NCBI GenBank assembly: GCA_007127625.1
Contig: SKYZ01000217.1
Location: 1 to 5,825, forward strand
Source: Aquisalimonas sp.
Lineage (GTDB): Bacteria > Pseudomonadota > Gammaproteobacteria > Nitrococcales > Aquisalimonadaceae
Reading direction: 5' to 3'
DNA: 5,825 nucleotides
The position numbers and the translations under genes are program-made. Of this stretch, positions 5,709 through 5,825 are shown in pieces. The stretch's first letter is position 1. Each line of letters begins with the position of its first letter. The notes under the pieces were generated by a model, which had not been told where the DNA came from, did no database searches, and saw only the letters and a list, made by a program, of their open reading frames with translations.

Positions 5709-5729
5709 CGGGCTGCCAGCGGCGGCCCG
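5709..5729 (+). promoter_or_regulatory. Leader hairpin upstream of the L31 gene
   Basis: CGGGCTGCC (5709-5717) pairs along its whole length with GGCGGCCCG (5721-5729) around a 3-nt loop AGC: nine base pairs, one a G-U wobble. It lies within the inferred leader and ends 24 nt before the ATG, with no T tract, so it is not a terminator. Ribosomal protein leaders are often autoregulatory, which makes this a candidate control structure; that role is inferred. Confidence 0.5.
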
Positions 5730-5753
5730 CCCACAGATGCAGGTCTAAGGGTC

Positions 5754-5825
5754 ATGAAAAAGGACATCCATCCGAACTACCGGGAAGTCGTTTTCCAGGA
5801 CATCGCCTCGGATTTCGCCATCCTC
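5754..5825 (+). CDS. rpmE2: 50S ribosomal protein L31 type B (5' part, continues beyond window)
   Basis: The first 24 codons of a ribosomal protein L31 gene, running off the right edge; the full protein would be about 80-90 residues. The start [21 protein letters not shown] is the typical opening of the type B, zinc-independent (C-) form. The zinc-binding L31 of E. coli has cysteines at residues 16 and 18 after MKKDIHP, but here those positions are D16 and A18. L31 sits on the 50S subunit at the intersubunit bridge with the small-subunit head. A TAAGGG (5746-5751) is only 2 nt from the ATG; AGGT (5741-5744), 9 nt away, is the better-spaced ribosome binding site. The promoter at 5657-5685 and leader hairpin at 5709-5729 lie directly upstream. 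Whether a zinc-containing paralogue exists elsewhere in the genome cannot be seen. Confidence 0.92.
   Translation, partial: MKKDIHPNYREVVFQDIASDFAIL

Overview
This is a GC-rich (roughly two-thirds G+C by eye), densely coded bacterial chromosomal segment. The gene set suggests a gammaproteobacterium: a HemW tail translationally coupled to a CPXCG cysteine-rich protein, a Rof-type Rho-binding antiterminator, DinB, a DUF3135 protein and a zinc-independent (C-) ribosomal protein L31. The high GC and mildly acidic proteins would fit the Ectothiorhodospiraceae/Chromatiales, but that placement is inference from gene content only. There are no tRNAs, rRNAs, insertion sequences, CRISPR arrays or phage genes, and base composition looks even throughout.

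Layout. Positions 1-916 (+) hold the 3' part of hemW and a 62-residue CPXCG protein whose ATG overlaps the hemW stop. Positions 917-1045 are a gap with a perfect 14-bp palindrome and a -10-like hexamer, leading into a Rof-like gene (1046-1282, +). That gene converges on and overlaps by 6 bp the end of dinB (1277-2356, -). A 77-bp divergent region separates dinB from a GlcD/D-2-hydroxyglutarate-dehydrogenase-type FAD oxidoreductase (2434-3858, +). After a 33-bp convergent gap comes a signal-peptide-bearing outer-membrane beta-barrel protein of unrecognised family (3892-5112, -). A 146-bp divergent gap leads to a DUF3135 gene (5259-5633, +). A good sigma70-type promoter and a leader hairpin then precede the start of a type-B L31 gene (5754 to the window end, +).

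How the genes relate. Only hemW and the CPXCG gene clearly form an operon. The rest are mostly single-gene units on alternating strands: haem/Fe-S-related, Rho modulation, translesion synthesis, D-2-hydroxyacid oxidation, an envelope protein and a ribosomal protein. I see no multi-gene defence, secretion or biosynthetic system. The most novel items are the unrecognised outer-membrane protein, a mirrored -10-like motif exactly 6 nt before both ATGs at the dinB/oxidoreductase junction (suggesting leaderless mRNAs), the palindrome before rof, and the L31 leader hairpin.
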